From Sipunculus nudus (taxonomy: Eukaryota > Annelida > Sipuncula > Golfingiida > Sipunculidae), in the NCBI GenBank assembly GCA_026874595.1, contig CM049316.1, positions 73,561,176-73,625,175 of the forward strand: 64,000 bases of DNA, in the 5' to 3' direction. Made by a program: the position numbers and the translations under genes. Below, in pieces: positions 58,937 through 64,000 of the stretch; position 1 is the stretch's first letter, and each line of letters starts with the position of its first letter. The notes under the pieces are model-generated. The model saw only the letters and a program-made list of their open reading frames with translations. It did not search any database and was not told the DNA's origin.

Positions 58937-59120
58937 AAAATGACTTTCTAGATATTAGTGCAAGACATAAGATGTACCAGTTTCAAAAGGATTCATGCAA
59001 AACTGAGGCTTGTAGATTCCTATATGTAAGAAGCAAGCACCAGCAAGCAGGCAAAATTGAGGACAACTGACAATTAGACAGACGCACTGACAAGGGGACA
59101 CAAGGTTGAGAGCAGATGAC
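58937..59120 (-). repeat. solo copy of the 330-bp Helentron-core unit, antisense
   Basis: Its reverse complement contains CTGGTTAAGTCATCTG, TTGTGTCCCCTTGTCAGTG, TTGTCAGTTGTCCTCAATTTT, GCCTGCTTGCTGGTGCTTGC, ATCCTTTTGAAACTGGTACA and CTTATGTCTTGCACTAATATCT. All are diagnostic of the 330-bp units in elements B-D. It lacks the CTAGGGGGCG part and sits directly beside a hairpin end of the other family. Confidence 0.85.
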
Positions 59121-59565
59121 TTAACCAGAATATGGAGAAGAGGCATATATATGATCATAATCATATATATAATCATAGCAGTTATATGATTTGTGCCTTG
59201 TAACAGATGACCACATATTTGAAGGTCTCAAAAATAGAGAAAAGAAATGCGTAAAAAATCGAAAAGATACAGGTGGTGCAACCAGTCTGCAGAACCTGAT
59301 GAAACACTCCATGATCAATAAGCAAGCAAAGAATCATGGTGATCAATGCATTAGTTGTCCGGATAGTTGAGCTGTGGTATCAAATTTTCATTATTCTGGG
59401 GGTACTTCGGTGCCCATTGCTTGGAGTAACAGAGACCTGATTTCTGGTTTCATGGACCTCTCTGGATTTCAAGTAAGAAGATTCTAGGTCCGCTTATTTA
59501 AAGGTCTCTTTTAAGAATCTTGCTGATCAATGCTACTGGAGCTTTTGTATCACATTTTCCATTTT

Positions 59566-59583
59566 TCTGGGGGGGGGGGGGGG
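59566..59583 (+). repeat. G tract
   Basis: A run of about 16 G inside the element cluster. The neighbouring copies read CTGGGGGGTACTTCGG or CTGGGGGTACTTCGG, so this tract is an expansion of a short element-encoded G run. Confidence 0.9.
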
Positions 59584-59970
59584 GTACTTCGGAGCCCCAT
59601 AGCTCGGAGGTTATGAGTAACACAGACCTGATTTCTGGTTTCCAAGGAGATTTTTATAGGCCTACCTGGATGTCAAGTTAGAAGATTCCAGGTCCAGCGG
59701 TTACGATTTGTGCCTGGTTAACGGAAGGACAGACAGACAGACAGACAGACGGGCGGACAGACGGACAGACGGACGCCTAACAAAGAGTGATCGCTTTAGC
59801 TCAGATGACTTTCAGTCAGCTGAACTAAAAAATACTGTATTTCCGTAAATCTGACCTTGAAAATCAAGTTCAAGGTCACCAATTAACTTTTTTTAAACAT
59901 CAAAGGAAGTCTTGTAAATATATATTGCTCAAGCAGATTTTTTATAACTAATGCCGTTAGTAATGAAAGT

Positions 59971-60036
59971 TAATAATAATAATAATAATGATAATAATAA
60001 TAATAAAATAATAATAATAATAATAATAATAATAAT
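59971..60036 (+). repeat. (AAT)n microsatellite
   Basis: Imperfect AAT repeat, about 65 bp. Confidence 0.95.
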
Positions 60037-60089
60037 TGCAGTAGTGCCATTTAATGCGAGTATTCAAACAATTTCAAATATATATACTA

Positions 60090-60141
<52 letters not shown>
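60090..60141. repeat. (TA)n microsatellite
   Basis: A TA run of about 50 bp. Confidence 0.95.
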
Positions 60142-60144
<3 letters not shown>

Positions 60145-60709
60145 AAGTGACATTTTACTTTAGACATTTCAACGAAGATGTATCAACTATAGCCTATTAG
60201 CAGTGACAGGAGAGAGCATATCGTCACATGCACTAACTGCATTTACGCGGCAATATCCAGGACCCTGCACGTACACATGAACACATTATCTTGACTGGGA
60301 GACGCGCTGACCAAGATTGTTACACTTTGTCTAAACCAATCAACTCTCAAGAGGTACGCGCTGGTGCGGGGTAAATGTAACACTTTTTAGCACTGGTTAC
60401 GAGCCAATGTTTATCAACAAATAGAGTATAGGATAATATCTAGACTGCGTTTTTTGACTTGCTGAAACTCCTTTGTCAATGTGGACTCAATAATAGTATA
60501 AATACAATAATATATGGCAGGGTCAAATTGGGTCGGCCATGTCCTACCCGTGGGTCGTTTCTAATCGTCTTGTGATTTTATTACGAAGAGATGAAAGAAA
60601 ACAGATTGAAAATCTGTAACTTTCAAAGATATCTGGGATAACTTTTATACGTGTTATAAACACTCGGCTCGACCGTATTAAAGCATATTTATGATAACGG
60701 GCCAATGAA

Positions 60710-60745
60710 ATTATTGGGGGGGCAGAGCCCCCCCCCCCCCCCCAA
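60710..60745. repeat. facing G and C tracts
   Basis: TTGGGGGGGC AGAGCCCCCCCCCCC: a small hairpin of G and C runs around AGAG. Other C tracts lie at 60990-61003 and 61236-61252. Confidence 0.8.
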
Positions 60746-60783
60746 CAGAATGATGTTTATAAAAACATCAACTATTTGTTTTA

Positions 60784-60932
60784 GTATATATATATAAATA
60801 CTTCTTCTCAGTACTTGGAAGTTGGAGTACCATATATATATATATATTTATATAATACACATATATATGTATATATACGGTACATATACACGGTACATAT
60901 ATATGTATACATATAAAAAATATATATATATA

Positions 60933-60966
<34 letters not shown>
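60784..60966. repeat. TA-rich cluster
   Basis: Several TATATA runs separated by short words such as CGGTACATATA. It is low-complexity. Confidence 0.9.
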
Positions 60967-60968
<2 letters not shown>

Positions 60969-61622
60969 TCTTCTATTGTCCTCCCCCAGCCCCCCCCCCC
61001 CCCATGAAATATTTGGTTTCGCTGCAAATGCATATGACCCGTGTCCCTGACTCCTTGTCTCGTTGAGCTGAGCGATTGAACACATTCTTGCATATACTGT
61101 ACATCCTTTTAATACATTTTACAAATGAAAGTACGGCCAACAGCTCTAGTTATTATATTTATAGACAATAGGCCCATGGTTGACCGACTAGGAAAACCGA
61201 TCTGCCTTGCTTATAGGCTGCCATCCCCATCCTCGCCCCCCCCCCCCCCCCCAACGCAATTCATGTACACATAATCCATTGCATTTGTAAATTACATATG
61301 CATAAATATATGTCTATAGTTTCATGCAGTCTTATTTCATGCAGTCAAATGTTAAGGATACTCTCCGAGTATAAATTATTTCTTTGTATACATGTACATA
61401 TGTTTCATTTTCAATATTTCATTATCAGTACTGACTGACTTTTGAACAATCAATAAAGACAATATGGCCGGTCTGGAGTGACCGGTTTTCATGCACATAA
61501 AAATATGGATACTGTAGAACAGATTTAATAAAAATTGTATTCATCTATGCTTCAAATAAGGCGATTGACCGTTTTACTTTCTACAGAATATATATAAAAA
61601 AATAACAAATAGGCCTACTTAC

Positions 61623-61750
61623 GTCACTTTTCTTAGGATAAAACTATGTCAGCGTTCTGGTATATGGTCTACTGTCTCCTTGCTGTACGACCCTGGCGGG
61701 GCATGGTAATGCGCAGACGAATCAGGAGTTAATGCTGACATCACGTGGAT
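61623..61750 (-). promoter_or_regulatory. candidate minus-strand leader exon
   Basis: A GC-richer block ends on the minus strand in a donor, GTGAC|GTAAGTAGG (last exon base 61623). The only ATG in it (ACCATGCCCCGCCAG) leads to a short frame. It may be the first exon of the gene whose last exon is at 58227-58424; that link is inference. Confidence 0.3.
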
Positions 61751-61784
61751 TAAAAGCGCGCGAAGCAGACAACTTATAGACGCT

Positions 61785-62380
61785 GGTGTCTTAAATTTAG
61801 CCTGCTTCTCATGTGTCTTTACGGGACATGCTTCGAAGACACTAGTGTCTTTAATTCGCTCTTCGTGACAACAGACTTCTATATCGTTCGTGAATAGACA
61901 TAATTAAATACTAATATACATTATTTTACAAATCTTATGTTTCATATTATGTGAATATTACCTTTAATTATTATCTCGAGTTTTACAGAACTGGGACACT
62001 TAAAACAGCTCAATCGTGCATTTAGTCATGAGAGTCCTGCATAAATAGAGCAAATTTAATATGTTATATTATTCTTAGATTGTGTTTATAGCAAAAGCAA
62101 GTAAGAAGCACTGGAGATAAATGTATTTATGAACCATTTCTTAAACTATAATAGTTTAAGACACCTGTGGAAAGGTACCAAGACACATACTGTAAGACAC
62201 CAAGACACATACTGTAAGACACCAAGACACATACTGAAAGACACCAAGACCCATACTGTAAGACATATGTGTCTTTGTTGGCGTCTTACACAAGTCCTCT
62301 GAAGACACTTGATGCCCAGTTTAAGTCGCCAGTGTCTTACCTAAAGACACCAAACTAGGTTGAGACATGTCTCGGTTATT
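61785..62380. repeat. AGACAC/GTGTCT repeat cluster 2
   Basis: Outer parts carry GGTGTCTTAAATTTAG (left) and CTTACCTAAAGACACC (right). A tight array of AAGACACCAAGACACATACTG units of 20-21 bp lies at 62158-62270. GAGACATGTCTC near 62361 echoes GACACGTCTC at 55878. The outer repeats face each other, so this may be one element of about 600 bp. Confidence 0.65.
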
Positions 62381-64000
62381 TACAGTGCAGTATATATCGT
62401 CCTTTAACATATAGATTTGATTCATATGAATTTCGGAAGAACTTTTGTTATTCTAATAGCTTAAGCTTTGCTTTTGAAGGGGCTGAAGAGTCTGATCGAA
62501 TAAAATTAAAGGGTCTGGTTATCCCATGCACACATACCGCAATTGCTATCGAAGTGTAAAATTTTATTTTCCTTTTTTTTTGCTTGTTTACTCATTATTT
62601 TCGTGGGGGGGGGGGGGGTAAATATTTTGGACTCTTTAGATTCAGCCAAATCAGCTCCTCCATGATAGAGCTCCCTAAATTTCGTTCTCCTGGAAAACTT
62701 CACGTGATCTTCACAAAAGGCATTCTACGAAACGCGGCGAGTAATCAGTCTTGGGACAAGATAAAAGTTCATAAACACACGATGCCTGATTAATTAACTA
62801 CGTAGTCTACAGCAGATATTGGTAACTATTTGTGTTGTTGGTTCTGATCAGTATTCCATGCAGATTTTCATCTGTACGCATTTACCTCCAAAGAATCAGA
62901 TAAAACCAGCATCACGTATCAATACAGACATCTTTTATTATTCCATCACATTTAACATAATCGGGTTTGGAACTCATTACAAATCTGAAAACCACATCAA
63001 TAACAATTATGATTATTTATCGCCCAAACAAAACGTCCTGGCACTGTGGAACAAGCCTGTAGTCAGGTTTGGTTAACGTGTCGTGTACACTGAACATTAA
63101 ATAATAACTAACACATCAAAAAGGTGAATCAAAATTTCTCGCTGCATGCTGGTGTATCCTCGGTGGTCCTCGTGGACCAATTCGATTTCGAGTTCCGACT
63201 GCCAAAAAGTGACTGATAAGAGGCCAAAATATTGCACATTATTACATGGTTTGGTAAAAAGCGCTTGAATTACTATATTTACATGGTCTTATACCAGAAA
63301 ATGTTCATTGACAGTCATTCATTACCATTACTATAATCTGTCGCACATTTTACTTTTAAGGTTCCATGAAAACTGTATCAGAGTAATGATCAATATCCAT
63401 ATAACTATAAATATATTTTAAAGGTTTTATCTATCATATATTTTTATAGTATTATTATTATTGCGTTCCATTTATGATGAAACGCATATATTTAATATTT
63501 TCAGAGGATTGCACAGTAAGACCAAACACGCAGGGATTCAAGCACCTCTGGCCAGGCCGGTCAGCGAATGGGAATATGGAATACATGTACATGACTGAAT
63601 AAAACATTAAAGTTCAACAAAATTCATGAACACTTCAAGGCATAAAACTGAGGTATCTTCTTCTTGGTCCATTGTTGGAAATAACCAACATTATGACAAA
63701 TTAAACATAACATTTTCATCAACGTACACCTCACTTTGCCAGCTATGGGAAGCCAAAGATGGATTAAATATGTGAGAACTGCTAGCCAACGTATTGTGCT
63801 TAGAAAAAATGAGTGCATCGAAAGTTGACTATTATGACACCCTCTGTGGATAAAACTGAATAGAGGTTAGTAATATATATTTTATCGCATGTCCGATCAT
63901 CTATGTACAGGACATCTGAATCAGGTACAGATAGAATTCATTCGATATTTTAAGCATGAGTAGAACTTCCGGTAAAAGACCAGTTTATTAATTTGGGAAG
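62381..64000. other. non-coding stretch
   Basis: Holds a G tract (62605-62618) and AT-rich sequence. The segment 62640-62760 is less AT-rich and open on the minus strand, but no paired splice sites or family were found. Confidence 0.35.

Larger units (their letters stand above)
56640..59830 (-). mobile_element. cluster of GACGGACA hairpin elements with 336-bp units
   Basis: At least four element ends point the same way. On the plus strand each ends with GGACAGACAGAC-type tracts, then AGCTCAGATGACTTTCAGTC and AGCTGAGCTAAAA (about 57500-57525, 58018-58050, 58910-58937 and 59799-59829). TTAGCTCAG and CTGAGCTAA pair around CTGACTGAAAGTCAT. Before each tract is AGGTCCAGCGGTTACGATTT, GTGCCTGGTTAACGG. 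The body has tandem units of 336 bp anchored on GGTGGCGCCAC (56835 and 57171; a diverged third at about 59271) with CATGATCAAT, AAAGAATCATGGTGATCAAT and GCATTAGTTGTT. No frame. Confidence 0.75.

Overview
The window is eukaryotic genomic DNA. It is AT-rich, intron-bearing and crowded with transposon remains. No prokaryotic operon, CRISPR array or rRNA is visible. Long GTCT/GTTT and GACG/GACA tetranucleotide tracts tied to tandem-repeat-bearing mobile elements resemble the 'pearl'-type elements described in bivalves, and the BTB-Kelch gene is intronless. I therefore favour a marine invertebrate, most likely a mollusc. This is inference; no species can be read from the sequence.

Four places hold convincing or plausible protein-coding sequence, mostly as short spliced exons. 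(1) 41.2-44.6 kb, minus strand: a small three-coding-exon gene encoding a protein of about 119 aa whose C-terminal half looks like the CFAP90 (C5orf49/DUF4541) ciliary family, with a TATA-type promoter near 44.67 kb. (2) 48.56-52.99 kb, plus strand: a five- or six-exon gene encoding about 316 aa that ends in an RRM-like fold. Its first intron contains a 62-bp array made of copies of its own exon-2 splice acceptor and exon start. (3) 58.2-58.4 kb, minus strand: a terminal coding exon of an unrecognised gene. (4) 0-11.7 kb, minus strand: weak evidence for one or more spliced genes (possible exons at 136-192, 6442-6485 and about 8092-8277, and a CRE-bearing first exon near 11.43-11.7 kb). A BTB-BACK-Kelch sequence at 37.1-38.7 kb is intronless and carries one nonsense codon and one frameshift.

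Most of the rest is mobile DNA. A decayed L1/Tx1-like LINE lies at about 19.95-23.87 kb (plus) and a decayed CR1/Jockey-group LINE at about 36.97-35.16 kb (minus). MITE-like elements include one with a piggyBac-type TTAA site (16.6-16.9 kb), three copies of a family with CAGGGGCGG ends, and one with about 30-bp ends at 18.67-19.28 kb. A tRNA-type SINE lies at 12.4 kb.

The most striking structure is 25.86-35.16 kb: at least four copies of a Helentron/pearl-like non-autonomous element inserted inside one another like brackets. Each has a 5' hairpin next to a GTCT/GTTT tract and a 13-bp inverse copy of the 5' hairpin arm near its 3' end. That is followed by a terminal stem-loop with a compensated base-pair change and, in three of four, CTAG. 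The bodies carry tandem units of about 330 bp with a CTCF-consensus-like motif, tandem units of about 146 bp, and AGGTCA direct repeats. A second family of similar build (hairpin, GACG/GACA tract, units of about 336 bp) fills 56.6-59.83 kb and has an opposite-strand relative at 24.4 kb.
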